Source: a virus. Taken from it: DNA of 43,471 bases. The DNA lies in the IMG/VR virus record IMGVR_UViG_3300043465_000140, positions 1 to 43,471 of that record, one strand, 5' to 3'. The notes beneath the pieces were generated by a model that saw only the letters and a list, made by a program, of their open reading frames with translations, was not told where the DNA came from and did not search any database. A program made the position numbers and the translations under genes. Position 1 is the stretch's first letter. Each line of letters starts with the position of its first letter. Positions 1-6,836 of the stretch are shown in pieces.

Positions 1-77
1 AAAAGACCAAAAATGAAATCCGAGAACGAACCGAAGAAAGTTATCAGGCGTGGAAGGAAGCCCAAAGGCGTGGGTGA
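1..77 (+). CDS. C-terminal end of a sigma-70-like factor (cut by window edge)
   Basis: Reading from base 3, an open frame of 24 codons ends at TGA 75-77. It aligns with the last residues of the complete sigma factor at 31005-31532: both end in a patch reading E-S/E-Y-Q-x-W-x-x-A-x-R. The gene also overlaps the next gene in the same way (65 bases here, 74 bases there). The rest of the gene lies outside the window. The residues differ clearly from the second copy, so this is a separate, diverged gene. It shows that unit A has its own early region to the left. Confidence 0.75.
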   Translation, partial: KTKNEIRERTEESYQAWKEAQRRG

Positions 78-432
78 TGTGGTAGAATCAATCACCACGG
101 CAACGGGAATCAAAGCAGCGGTTGAATGGTTCAGCGAGGCCACGGGTATTGACTGCGGTTGTGATGCACGCAAGGAGAAGCTGAATAGATTGTTCCCATT
201 CAAGTCACCCGAGTGCCTCACGCAGCAGGAATACGAGTTCCTGGGAACTGTGATCGGCAAGCACAAGCTGACCTCTACCCAGCGAGAGGAGATTGCAAAG
301 ATTCATGCACGGACATTCCGCCACAAGATGGTAGTGCCTTGCACATGCTCGCCTAAATTGTGGGCATCGTGGATGAACGAACTGACCGCATTGCACTCTA
401 CGTATGGTGAGCAGTCAGAGGTGGTCGGATAG
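13..432 (+). CDS. Conserved phage protein with a basic RGRKPKG N-terminus
   Basis: A 139-residue protein of unknown function. The N-terminus carries a basic, AT-hook-like RRGRKPKGVGD stretch (about residues 12-22), followed by a conserved segment with ATGI, DCGCDARKEKLN and LFP, and later a CTC motif. It is homologous to the 142-residue product at 31459-31887, which shares the same motifs in the same order. It overlaps the end of the sigma gene before it and the next gene by 28 bases, so it belongs to one transcript. DNA binding through the basic arm is inference only. Confidence 0.85.
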   Translation: MKSENEPKKVIRRGRKPKGVGDVVESITTATGIKAAVEWFSEATGIDCGCDARKEKLNRLFPFKSPECLTQQEYEFLGTVIGKHKLTSTQREEIAKIHARTFRHKMVVPCTCSPKLWASWMNELTALHSTYGEQSEVVG

Positions 433-898
433 TGATCACCTGGGCAGGGTGAGTGCGCAACGATTCGTTGATGCTTGCGCTGCCATCGGCTACCAATGCC
501 GCCAATCAACACGGCACGAGGACATCAACTACCACATTGACTATTGGGTGATGCGCCCAGGAGGGCAGACCTCGGTGGACGTGAAGGGAAACAACTACCC
601 AGGAGAGATCTGGGTGGAGTTCATCAACGTCCGAGGAAAGGACGGATGGCTATTTGGTCAGGCCGAATACATTGCATTTGATATTGAAGCCATCCAAGGT
701 CTTGCGATGGTATCACGGACAGAGCTGCTTGCCTTGTGTGAGCGGTTGGTGGTGAAGCAATTCGTGCCCAAGCACGAGGCGTACCACAAATTGTACAACC
801 GAGAAGGGAGGCAAGATGTCATCTCCCGATTGGAACTCATAGACATCGCACCCCTTAAAACATTTAAGATCCTAAACTATGCCCATCCCCAACCCTAG
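404..898 (+). CDS. Small PD-(D/E)XK nuclease-like protein (putative)
   Basis: A 164-residue protein. A segment near residues 57-80 reads V-D-V-K-G then, after a short gap, WVEF-INVRG and GWLFG. This resembles the D-x-x-K / E core of restriction-endonuclease-fold proteins found in aquatic phages. I do not assign a reaction. ATG 404 is used because the 28-base overlap with the previous gene mirrors the 23-base overlap of the gene in the same slot of unit B (31865). That unit B protein does not look closely related in sequence. Confidence 0.6.
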   Translation: MVSSQRWSDSDHLGRVSAQRFVDACAAIGYQCRQSTRHEDINYHIDYWVMRPGGQTSVDVKGNNYPGEIWVEFINVRGKDGWLFGQAEYIAFDIEAIQGLAMVSRTELLALCERLVVKQFVPKHEAYHKLYNREGRQDVISRLELIDIAPLKTFKILNYAHPQP

Positions 899-1022
899 AC
901 CATCAGAAGATCAGCAAGATTTCGTTCAACGCTGCATGGCTGACGATGTTATGAACAAAGAATTTGCAGACCCAAAGCAGAGATTGTCAGTGTGTTATGC
1001 GCAATGGACAAAAAAAATGTAA
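879..1022 (+). CDS. Small conserved phage protein (47 aa)
   Basis: A 47-residue frame from ATG 879 to TAA 1020-1022, overlapping the end of the previous gene by 20 bases. It begins MPIPNPRPSEDQQDF, then has RCMADD, QRLSVCYAQW and a lysine-rich end. The gene at 32244-32384 encodes a clear homologue (RCVTDD, QRLAVCYTQW) in the same position, so purifying selection on this short frame is evident. The function is unknown. Short proteins with a C-Y-x-Q-W ending are common in related phages. Confidence 0.8.
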   Translation: MPIPNPRPSEDQQDFVQRCMADDVMNKEFADPKQRLSVCYAQWTKKM

Positions 1023-1029
1023 ATAATTT

Positions 1030-1060
1030 TTTGCCATGTGAAATATCTTTTTTATTTTTG
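1030..1060 (+). promoter_or_regulatory. Bacteroidota-type promoter
   Basis: TTTG at 1030-1033, a 19-base spacer, then TATTTTTG at 1053-1060. This is a full match to the Bacteroidota -33/-7 pattern. It sits in the first real gap of unit A and would start transcription about 17 bases before ATG 1084. A promoter at the matching place in unit B (32414-32443) supports it. Confidence 0.75.
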
Positions 1061-1083
1061 GGTATCATTAAAAACCAATCAAA

Positions 1084-1377
1084 ATGAAATTCAACAAGTA
1101 CAAGTGGATCGAGGAGCAAGTTGCATCCCTTTCCGAGTTGGCCAAGGATGGCGCAGATTGCAATGATCTGCAAGCGCATCTGTATGAAAACGTAGATAGC
1201 GCATGTATCTACTACTCGGCCTGCTTTGCAATTATTGCAGAGCTTGGCATGACTGACTGGTCAGATAGCGACTTTGGACCAATCACAAACATTAATAAAC
1301 TTGCATACGTTGCTCTGTATGAGTTTGCAAGCGAGGAGATCAACATTGACGAAATCCTTGAATCCGTAGAGCAATGA
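1084..1377 (+). CDS. Small acidic protein of unknown function
   Basis: A 97-residue protein starting at ATG 1084, just after the promoter at 1030-1060. It is rich in Asp and Glu and looks helical, with a hydrophobic centre (about residues 40-52, CIYYSACFAIIAEL). I recognise no family. Unit B has no copy: there the promoter is followed directly by the small membrane protein gene. This is therefore an insertion in A or a loss in B. The stop overlaps the next start (ATGA at 1374). Confidence 0.65.
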   Translation: MKFNKYKWIEEQVASLSELAKDGADCNDLQAHLYENVDSACIYYSACFAIIAELGMTDWSDSDFGPITNINKLAYVALYEFASEEINIDEILESVEQ

Positions 1378-1502
1378 AAGACAAATTCATCAACTGGTTC
1401 ATAGACGTCACCGTATGGTTGGCGTGGTTCCTAATCGTCAGCACTGCCTTGATGGCAATCTGCCTTGTTCCACAATTTTTAGTTGGACTGCTATGCAAGT
1501 AA
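1374..1502 (+). CDS. Small single-span membrane protein (42 aa)
   Basis: A 42-residue frame from ATG 1374 to TAA 1500-1502. After MKDKFINWFIDVTVW there is one long hydrophobic stretch rich in Leu, Ala, Ile and Val that could cross the membrane once, ending in LLCK. It overlaps the genes on both sides. Its homologue at 32467-32592 (41 aa) keeps DVTV near the N-terminus and ALCK at the end, which supports it as a real gene. The role is unknown; early membrane effects on the host are possible. Confidence 0.7.
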   Translation: MKDKFINWFIDVTVWLAWFLIVSTALMAICLVPQFLVGLLCK

Positions 1503-1765
1503 CTTACACCGACCTAATGTACGAGGCCGAGAGTCAAGGCCTAGCACCCGAAGACATCGCAGGAGATTACCACGAAGTATTCGCTGCGTGGGCAGGATTT
1601 AAGTCCGTGAACGACATGATGCGCTGGCGGTTGGACGTTGTTGATGCTTACGGCATGGGTGACGTTGACCAATACCCGTACCAACCCGACATGGTTCCAG
1701 GATTCAACTGGGAGCCTCTGTATCAACGGGCGATGGAGCAGGATTTTAACTACCTGCACTTCTGA
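1493..1765 (+). CDS. Conserved small acidic phage protein (90 aa)
   Basis: The start is ATG 1493 (MQVTYTDLMYEAE), inside the last codons of the membrane-protein gene. The frame is open further upstream, but the homologue at 32583-32855 begins at exactly this methionine and has the same length. The two proteins are nearly identical over EDIAGDYHEVFAAWAGFKSV and again at YQPDMVP/YAPDMVP and NWEPLY. The function is unknown. The high conservation compared with the neighbours suggests a core role. Confidence 0.85.
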   Translation: MQVTYTDLMYEAESQGLAPEDIAGDYHEVFAAWAGFKSVNDMMRWRLDVVDAYGMGDVDQYPYQPDMVPGFNWEPLYQRAMEQDFNYLHF

Positions 1766-1959
1766 TGCAGCGCATATTCAAGGAGCTTGTGGATCGTGAA
1801 TGCACGAAGTGCCACAAGTTTGTGCAGGCGAAGTATTTCACGCACTGCAAGCGAGTAAACAAGAACGAGATGGTGTACTATCAACGGGCGGATTGCAAGT
1901 TCTGCCGAGCAAAGAAAGAAAAACAACGCAGAGATGCATCTAAAACCAATCAAAAATGA
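1765..1959 (+). CDS. Small zinc-ribbon-like protein
   Basis: A 64-residue basic protein with two Cys pairs, CTKC near residue 13 and CKFC near residue 46, and His/Cys residues between them. This spacing suits a small zinc ribbon, perhaps binding nucleic acid or acting as a recombination-directing nuclease fragment. ATG 1765 overlaps the TGA of the previous gene. In unit B this slot holds a different 53-residue gene and then the cytosine methyltransferase. Confidence 0.65.
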   Translation: MQRIFKELVDRECTKCHKFVQAKYFTHCKRVNKNEMVYYQRADCKFCRAKKEKQRRDASKTNQK

Positions 1960-2735
1960 AAGTAATCAAACTACTGAACGGAACAACGTGGGATCGTGAA
2001 ACGCTCCTGGAGCAAATGTTGGATGATGATTTCTACTACGGGAATCTAGGCCGTTCCGCCCTTTCTTCCACCGCATGCAAGTTGCTGCTGCAATCCCCCA
2101 AGACCTACCACTACGTTACCAAATATGGGCAGGAGGATTCGGATGCGTTTACTGTGGGTAAACTTGCGCACGTCATGGTGCTGCAACCCGAACTGATGGG
2201 TGACTATGAGGTCATTGACGTGCAGAGCAAGAACACCAAGACCTGGCAGGAAGCGAAAGCAAGAGGCGGGAACATCATCACGGCAAAGGAATTGAAGGAA
2301 GCGCAGCGCATTGCAGATGCCTTGCTACGCAACGAGCAGGTGATGGGTTACATCCAGGGGTGCAGCTTTGAGGTGCCAGAGATTGGGTACATTGATGGCC
2401 TACCCTTCCGAGCAAAAGCCGACATATACTCACCTGGGTTCATTGCGGACTTGAAGACCACCAGCGACCTGCGTGCCTTCCCGTACAGTGCCAAGAAATA
2501 CGGCTACGATATGCAGGCCTACATCTACACCCGATTGTTCGGAGTACCTCTTGATAAGTTCGTGTTCATTGCCATTGACAAGGGATCGTTGGACATCGGC
2601 ATCTACACCATCTCCCCTGACTTCTTGCAGTCGGGCAAGGAGAAGTTGGAGCAGGCCATCGCTTTGTACAAGGAGTTCTTCCTGGGCGTTGAGGAACCCG
2701 AGCTGGACAATTACACGATTGTAGGTCAACTATAA
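1956..2735 (+). CDS. PD-(D/E)XK exonuclease, RecB/Cas4-like family
   Basis: A 259-residue protein resembling phage exodeoxyribonuclease VIII-type (PD-(D/E)XK) nucleases. Seen motifs are SSTACKLLLQSPKTYHY near the N-terminus, GKLAHVMVLQP (His motif), FRAKADIYSPG with the catalytic Asp, and ADLKTTSDL with the D-x-K core, followed by Q-x-x-x-Y in YDMQAYIYTRL. These are the classic motifs of the family. The homologue at 34413-35192 has exactly the same length. It probably resects DNA ends in phage recombination or repair. Confidence 0.85.
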   Translation: MKVIKLLNGTTWDRETLLEQMLDDDFYYGNLGRSALSSTACKLLLQSPKTYHYVTKYGQEDSDAFTVGKLAHVMVLQPELMGDYEVIDVQSKNTKTWQEAKARGGNIITAKELKEAQRIADALLRNEQVMGYIQGCSFEVPEIGYIDGLPFRAKADIYSPGFIADLKTTSDLRAFPYSAKKYGYDMQAYIYTRLFGVPLDKFVFIAIDKGSLDIGIYTISPDFLQSGKEKLEQAIALYKEFFLGVEEPELDNYTIVGQL

Positions 2736-2778
2736 ATTGCCAGTAATTTCTAAATATGGCGAAATCGCCACAATTAAA

Positions 2779-2973
2779 ATGAAACAGAAATCAGCAGTAG
2801 AGTGGTTGGTTGATAAGTTGTTTGACCCGCCCACGTTGCTTCAAGAGCAACTGCAATGGATTGAAAAGGCAAAGGAGATGGAGCGTATGAGAATCACAGA
2901 GGAGCGAGCTGAATCAGCGATTAATGCGATTCAAGGACTCATTGATGAATACAACGACAACCACAATGACTGA
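2779..2973 (+). CDS. Small helical phage protein (64 aa)
   Basis: A 64-residue product from ATG 2779 (MKQKSAVEWLVDKL). An upstream TTG at 2737 is open but less likely as a start. It has a short conserved N-terminus typical of small Bacteroidota-phage proteins and a charged helical region (KAKEMERMRITEERAESA). It overlaps the next gene by 8 bases. No homologue is seen in unit B. The function is unknown. Confidence 0.65.
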   Translation: MKQKSAVEWLVDKLFDPPTLLQEQLQWIEKAKEMERMRITEERAESAINAIQGLIDEYNDNHND

Positions 2974-3166
2974 CATCACCAAATGCAAAGGCGATGGTTG
3001 CCACGTCAAGGGAACCTGCTACCGATTCACGGCTATGGCTGGAATGCGTCAATCATTTTTTGTGACTTCGCCAATTAAAGATGGCGAGTGTGAAATGTAT
3101 TGGGGCGAGGCAGCAAAAGCAAAATACGACCAATTCAAAGAGACTCTAAAAACCAACGAGAAATGA
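2966..3166 (+). CDS. Conserved Cys-rich small phage protein (66 aa)
   Basis: The start is ATG 2966 (MTDITKC). The protein contains CKGDGC, GTCYRF and GECEMYW, so four cysteines could bind a metal. The homologue at 35189-35344 (51 aa) has the same pattern: CTGRGC, ETCYRF, GECEMYW. The two units share TSPIK just before the last motif. The A copy has a longer C-terminus (AKAKYDQFKETL). Small proteins like this are widespread in Bacteroidota phages. The function is not known. Confidence 0.8.
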   Translation: MTDITKCKGDGCHVKGTCYRFTAMAGMRQSFFVTSPIKDGECEMYWGEAAKAKYDQFKETLKTNEK

Positions 3167-3324
3167 AGATAGAACTCGTACCATACGAACACACTTGCGC
3201 TGATGGGTGTTGCTATACGACTGGATACGATGTGTTCATAGATGGAGAGAAGATTGGCGAGACCATAGATGAAGATTCCCAGTATTTGGCGGAGCTGTTG
3301 AACGAATACTTTGAGAAGAAATGA
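3163..3324 (+). CDS. Small phage protein (53 aa)
   Basis: ATG 3163 overlaps the previous stop (ATGA). The 53-residue product begins MKIELVPYEHTCADGCCYTTGYDVFI and ends with a helical, acidic tail (DSQYLAELLNEYF). The Cys cluster C-x-x-x-C-C is notable. In unit B the same slot (35341-35490) holds an unrelated 49-residue frame. The function is unknown. Confidence 0.65.
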   Translation: MKIELVPYEHTCADGCCYTTGYDVFIDGEKIGETIDEDSQYLAELLNEYFEKK

Positions 3325-3545
3325 AAGCAACAATCGAATATAACTTGCCAGACGATCAGATTGAGTTTGACTTGGCAAACTCCGCAGCAAAGATGCACTC
3401 GGTATTGTGGGACATGGATCAATGGCTACGAAGCAAAACCAAATACGCACCAGACGGAACCTCGGAAGGTGAATTGAAGGCATACTATGCGTGCCGTGAA
3501 CAACTGCGGGAACTGATGAGTGACAACAATTTGAATTTTGATTGA
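3321..3545 (+). CDS. Highly conserved small phage protein (74 aa)
   Basis: A 74-residue product that differs from the one at 35503-35727 at only six positions, although many synonymous sites differ in the DNA. It therefore has strong protein-level constraint. It is predicted helical, with HSVLWDMDQWLR and a region around ACREQLRELM. Phage proteins of this type are common next to small accessory genes. No biochemical role can be assigned. It overlaps the genes on both sides by a few bases. Confidence 0.85.
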   Translation: MKATIEYNLPDDQIEFDLANSAAKMHSVLWDMDQWLRSKTKYAPDGTSEGELKAYYACREQLRELMSDNNLNFD

Positions 3546-3793
3546 TGAGCTGCTCACCTAGCAAGGCAATCTGGATGGTGGATGCGGTGATCTCCTACAA
3601 GAAAGCCAAGAAAGCTCAAACAAAGAAGGTGTGGTTCAGCAGTCGATGGGAACAGTTGCCATGTGTGCGGGTAGACCAAGAGGCGATTCACCAAATGATA
3701 GACCGCTACGGATTGAAAGATGCCACAGAACTCAAGATTGAAAAGATAACGGGAGCGATTTACCTTGGCGAGCGATATGAAGAAGCACACTAA
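3545..3793 (+). CDS. Small phage protein, unknown (82 aa)
   Basis: Starts at ATG 3545 inside a TGATG overlap; a TTG three bases earlier is in frame. Residues begin MSCSPSKAIWMV and end with GERYEEAH. The 46-residue gene at 35804-35944 in unit B begins MSCANY and has a similar GEHYEESH segment before a different end. They may be highly diverged relatives with only the two ends matching. The 3' end overlaps the HNH gene by 17 bases. Confidence 0.65.
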   Translation: MSCSPSKAIWMVDAVISYKKAKKAQTKKVWFSSRWEQLPCVRVDQEAIHQMIDRYGLKDATELKIEKITGAIYLGERYEEAH

Positions 3794-4040
3794 AATCTAT
3801 TTCCAGGCCATGGGCATCAGCCCCGTTGAGTTCGTGCCGTGCGAGGTGTGTGGATCGAGAGCCGTGGACATCCATCATATCAATCCGAGGGGCATGGGTG
3901 GAAGCAAGAGCCGAGATGTAATTGAAAACCTCATGGCATTGTGCAGACCTTGCCATCATGAAGCCGACTTCGGAACGAAACTAACCAAAGAATATCTAAA
4001 TGAAATCCACCAACACCAGCTATCACGGGTTCACCCTTGA
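3777..4040 (+). CDS. HNH endonuclease
   Basis: An 87-residue HNH nuclease. Visible: CEVC near residue 23, DIHHINPRGMGG (the His pair of the HNH core), Asn in VIENLMALC, then CRPCHHE. The two C-x-x-C pairs should bind structural zinc. ATG 3777 gives the same N-terminus (MKKHTKIYF) as the unit B homologue at 35892 (MKNHTKVYL). Small HNH proteins near the terminase genes often work with terminase in DNA packaging in HK97-like phages, and that is the likely role here. Confidence 0.9.
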   Translation: MKKHTKIYFQAMGISPVEFVPCEVCGSRAVDIHHINPRGMGGSKSRDVIENLMALCRPCHHEADFGTKLTKEYLNEIHQHQLSRVHP

Positions 4041-4215
4041 TGCAGTAATCAACCGCCACTACATCTTGCGCATCAATGTGGAACTGGCAGGGGTCATGAT
4101 TCACCACTACGAGGTGTACCGCAGGAAGGGGCGCAACTTCTTCCTGGAGTTCCAGAGCGAGGAGATCAACGATGACGCATTCAACGAGTGCGTAAAATTT
4201 GTACGTACAAAGTGA
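4000..4215 (+). CDS. Small phage protein, unknown (71 aa)
   Basis: A 71-residue frame overlapping the HNH gene by 41 bases and the next gene by 4 bases. It contains alternating hydrophobic strands (HYILRINVELAGVMIHHYEVY) and an acidic helix near the end. No family is recognised. Unit B has no copy, and there the HNH gene abuts the glycosyltransferase directly. The large overlap and absence in B lower my confidence slightly, but the downstream GTG start that uses its end argues for it. Confidence 0.55.
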   Translation: MKSTNTSYHGFTLDAVINRHYILRINVELAGVMIHHYEVYRRKGRNFFLEFQSEEINDDAFNECVKFVRTK

Positions 4216-4748
4216 TTCATATTGTAACCCCGTGTTCACGCCCAGAGATGCTGGGCTTTTTGCGTGAGAGCATCCCAGCCGAATGCAAGTGGACGGTGAT
4301 GCTGGATTTCTCAACCAGTAAGAGCAAGATCCCAAAAGGAATAAATGTAATCCGCTCCAACGTGGGTGGATGGTTCGGTCACCCACTGCGCAACATGGCG
4401 ATTGATTACCTACAAACCAGCGCAAGCCACAACGACTACGTGTACTTCCTGGACGATGACAACATAATCCACCCCGATTGGTACAATGCCGTCAAGGATT
4501 GCAATGAGGACTTCGTAAACTGGGCGCAGGTGTATCGCAATGGCCAACCCAGGCTGAACGCCACCGAATCGCCACGGGTAGGGAACATTGACACGGCATC
4601 GTTCATGATGAAGATAGGAACCATTGGCAAGAGCCGATTCCAAATGGCATACGAGGCGGATGGTCTATTTGCCCAGGCTATATACAAAAACGGCACGAAA
4701 CAAACTATAAATCAGTACCTTTGCTATTATAATTATTTGAGATCATGA
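4212..4748 (+). CDS. GT-A fold glycosyltransferase (family 2-like)
   Basis: A 178-residue nucleotide-sugar glycosyltransferase domain. The start is GTG 4212, giving MIHIVTPCSRPE, which matches the unit B homologue at 36143 (ATG, MIHIVTPCSRPE) and gives the same length. The core shows IRSN, NPLRN/HPLRN-type motifs, then YFLDDDNIIHP, whose DDD is the metal-binding DxD-like site near residue 85, and a conserved GNIDTAS. It is a minimal catalytic domain with no membrane segment. In unit A it opens the modification cluster, so the acceptor may be modified DNA bases (inference). Confidence 0.8.
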   Translation: MIHIVTPCSRPEMLGFLRESIPAECKWTVMLDFSTSKSKIPKGINVIRSNVGGWFGHPLRNMAIDYLQTSASHNDYVYFLDDDNIIHPDWYNAVKDCNEDFVNWAQVYRNGQPRLNATESPRVGNIDTASFMMKIGTIGKSRFQMAYEADGLFAQAIYKNGTKQTINQYLCYYNYLRS

Positions 4749-5323
4749 AAACTAGAAACGTACCCATTGGTGAAGTAATACCAAACCAGAGCAACCCCCG
4801 CATCATAAAAGATGACAAGTTCAAGAAGCTAGTTCAAAGCATCAAGGACTTCCCCCAAATGCTAGAGCTGCGTCCTATCGTGGTAGACATACACATGGTA
4901 GTGCTTGGTGGAAATATGCGCCTTAAAGCGTGCCAGGCGGCTGGATTGGTGGAAGTTCCCATCATCGTGGCAGAAAACCTCACCCTTAACCAGAGGCAGG
5001 AGTTCATCATTAAGGACAACGTAGGCTTCGGTGAATGGGACTGGGACATCTTGGCAAATGAATGGGAGGCAGCAGACCTTGACAAATGGGGGCTGGACGT
5101 TTGGCAGCCAGCGCAGGAGCCAGATTATTCAATTCTTGATGACGAGGATTTGAGTGACGAGCTTGCCGACATGGAGAGCGGTGTCAAGAAGGCCATCCAA
5201 ATTGAATTTGAAGCTGAACATTACGAGGAGGCTCAAGCACTGGTGAAGTTTTGGCGTGAGCGGGGTGCGTACCTGGGTGCCATGATTATTGAGTACTTAA
5301 AGGCCGAGAAGGATAAACTATGA
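4745..5323 (+). CDS. ParB-like nuclease/CTPase-domain protein
   Basis: A 192-residue protein with a ParB/Srx N-terminal domain: IPNQSNPR, a region of hydrophobic helix VQSIKDF, then RPIVVD and LGGNMRLKACQAAG (the GGxxR box, about residues 57-66). The C-terminus is acidic and has no DNA-partition features. Phage ParB-like proteins are often found beside DNA-modification enzymes and terminase genes, and this one is directly upstream of the TAGT-like and TET genes. It overlaps both neighbours by 4 bases. It is absent from the visible part of unit B. Confidence 0.85.
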   Translation: MKTRNVPIGEVIPNQSNPRIIKDDKFKKLVQSIKDFPQMLELRPIVVDIHMVVLGGNMRLKACQAAGLVEVPIIVAENLTLNQRQEFIIKDNVGFGEWDWDILANEWEAADLDKWGLDVWQPAQEPDYSILDDEDLSDELADMESGVKKAIQIEFEAEHYEEAQALVKFWRERGAYLGAMIIEYLKAEKDKL

Positions 5324-6054
5324 TTGCTTGCATACCAACCAAGAGCCGACCGACAACAAAGACATATCATTTGTTTGAGGAGGTTGGTATTAAAGCATTC
5401 CACTTTGTTGAGCCGCAAGAGTTTGACAAAAGCCCCCTGCCAAATAAAGTAAACATTCAAGAGAACAATCAAGGCATAGCTTATGTTCGCAACTTCATCG
5501 TTGAATGGGCAAAGCAAAACGGTGAGCAGTGGGTTATCATGTGCGATGATGATGTGAATCAGTTTGGCTTTTACAAAAATGGATTGAAGAACAAAGCGGG
5601 TGCAGGTATTTGGTTTGACATCAAGCAAAAGGCAGAGCAGCTCCCGTTTGAGATCTTTGGAATCAATTACCTTCAACATGCATGGCACGAAAAGAAGGCA
5701 TACTCAATCAACAAATCATTCATTGAGGTGTGTGTTCTGATGAATATTCAAAAGATAAATTGGCCATACCGCAAGGAGTTCAATCTGAAAGAGGATAGGG
5801 ATTTCGTATTGCAGGCAATAAAAAAAGGCAACGGTGTTGTGAAGTTTCACAAGCACTTCTACAACTGCCCAGCAGTCGGGACGAATAAGGGCGGTCTCCA
5901 AGGCGAATACCACGCCAAGCGTGATGAGGATTCCGCATACAAAATGTACTACGAATACGCACCACACACAAAGATTGTGAACAAGGATGGAAGGTTGGAT
6001 GTCAAAATTGATGTAGCAGCATACGCCACCCAAAACAAAAGGATAGTGAAATGA
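5320..6054 (+). CDS. TAGT-like glycosyltransferase (TET-associated), putative
   Basis: A 244-residue GT-A-type protein. It begins MIACIPTKSRP, has a G-I-A-Y-V-R-N-F segment near residue 52, and then MCDDDVNQF (residues 74-82), the likely metal and nucleotide-sugar site. A second conserved region has EDRDFVLQAI. It lies directly before the TET/JBP gene with a 4-base overlap. Published surveys of TET/JBP phages describe a TET-associated glycosyltransferase (TAGT) in this position, proposed to put sugars on hydroxymethylated cytosines. I place it there from the motifs and the location; a general family 2 enzyme is the alternative. Confidence 0.6.
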   Translation: MIACIPTKSRPTTKTYHLFEEVGIKAFHFVEPQEFDKSPLPNKVNIQENNQGIAYVRNFIVEWAKQNGEQWVIMCDDDVNQFGFYKNGLKNKAGAGIWFDIKQKAEQLPFEIFGINYLQHAWHEKKAYSINKSFIEVCVLMNIQKINWPYRKEFNLKEDRDFVLQAIKKGNGVVKFHKHFYNCPAVGTNKGGLQGEYHAKRDEDSAYKMYYEYAPHTKIVNKDGRLDVKIDVAAYATQNKRIVK

Positions 6055-6836
6055 AAAAAGTAGAACTCGTGCAGATTCAACACGGAGTAAAGATTGGGGA
6101 CATCTGCCCTCAACTGCCACCGAACATAACGGAGGACTGTGTATTTACTTACCAGGGAGTTCCAATAGGGTTCTACATGCGCAGCCTCACGGAAAAGGGA
6201 AAGCAGCTGGCACATATAGCCAATACCGAACTGCGCACCAGCCGAGTGCCAAAGTCTGTAATGGATAGGAAACGCCCCCTGGGCGAGGATGAGAATGGTA
6301 AAAAGCAATATCTTGTTGTTTCGCAGTACTCTACCATTATTGGCAGCGTGCCCCCGAAGCCCCACATGCGCAGGCCATACCCAACCATAAGCAGCGTGCA
6401 TGGCGTGAAGTCAGCAAGCACCTTCATCAAGGCGATGTTGATGCTATGCAAGGAATCAGAAAGCATGATCCGAGATATAATGCCAGAACAATACGAAGCC
6501 CAAAAGAAGCTGCTAGAAAAGACCGACAAGAAATGGAGGTTCGGTGAGTTGTTTACCAGCAGCATTTCCAACTACAACATACCAGCCCCGTATCACCGTG
6601 ATGCAGCCAACATCATAGGAGCGGTAAACGTAATCATCACCAAGCGGGAGAATAGCATTGGAGGCAATCTGAACGTCCCTGACTATGGTGCTACAATAGA
6701 CCAGTGCGACAACTCAATATTGGTGTACCCTGCGTGGCGGAACGTGCATGGCGTTACCCCCATTGAACCAACCAAAGAGGGGGGCTATCGTAATTCATTG
6801 GTATTCTATCCACTTAAATCTTTTGAAAATGTCTAA
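6051..6836 (+). CDS. TET/JBP-family 2-oxoglutarate/Fe(II) dioxygenase
   Basis: A 261-residue protein carrying the double-stranded beta-helix signature of the TET/JBP dioxygenases. The iron ligands are H182 and D184 in PAPYHRDAAN and H233 in VHGVTPI, and the 2-oxoglutarate arginine is R247 in GGYRNSLVFY. A GGNLNVPDYG turn lies between them, as expected. TET enzymes oxidise 5-methylcytosine to 5-hydroxymethylcytosine. It sits between the TAGT-like gene and terminase, so it likely acts on phage DNA before packaging. No cytosine methyltransferase is visible in unit A, so the methylated substrate must come from elsewhere. Confidence 0.85.
   Translation: MKKVELVQIQHGVKIGDICPQLPPNITEDCVFTYQGVPIGFYMRSLTEKGKQLAHIANTELRTSRVPKSVMDRKRPLGEDENGKKQYLVVSQYSTIIGSVPPKPHMRRPYPTISSVHGVKSASTFIKAMLMLCKESESMIRDIMPEQYEAQKKLLEKTDKKWRFGELFTSSISNYNIPAPYHRDAANIIGAVNVIITKRENSIGGNLNVPDYGATIDQCDNSILVYPAWRNVHGVTPIEPTKEGGYRNSLVFYPLKSFENV

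Noticed and set aside
4716-4723. TACCTTTG resembling a -7 promoter element before the ParB-like gene
   Set aside because: It encodes a conserved Y-L-C segment of the glycosyltransferase (also present in unit B as TATCTTTG), and no -33 element is at the proper distance.
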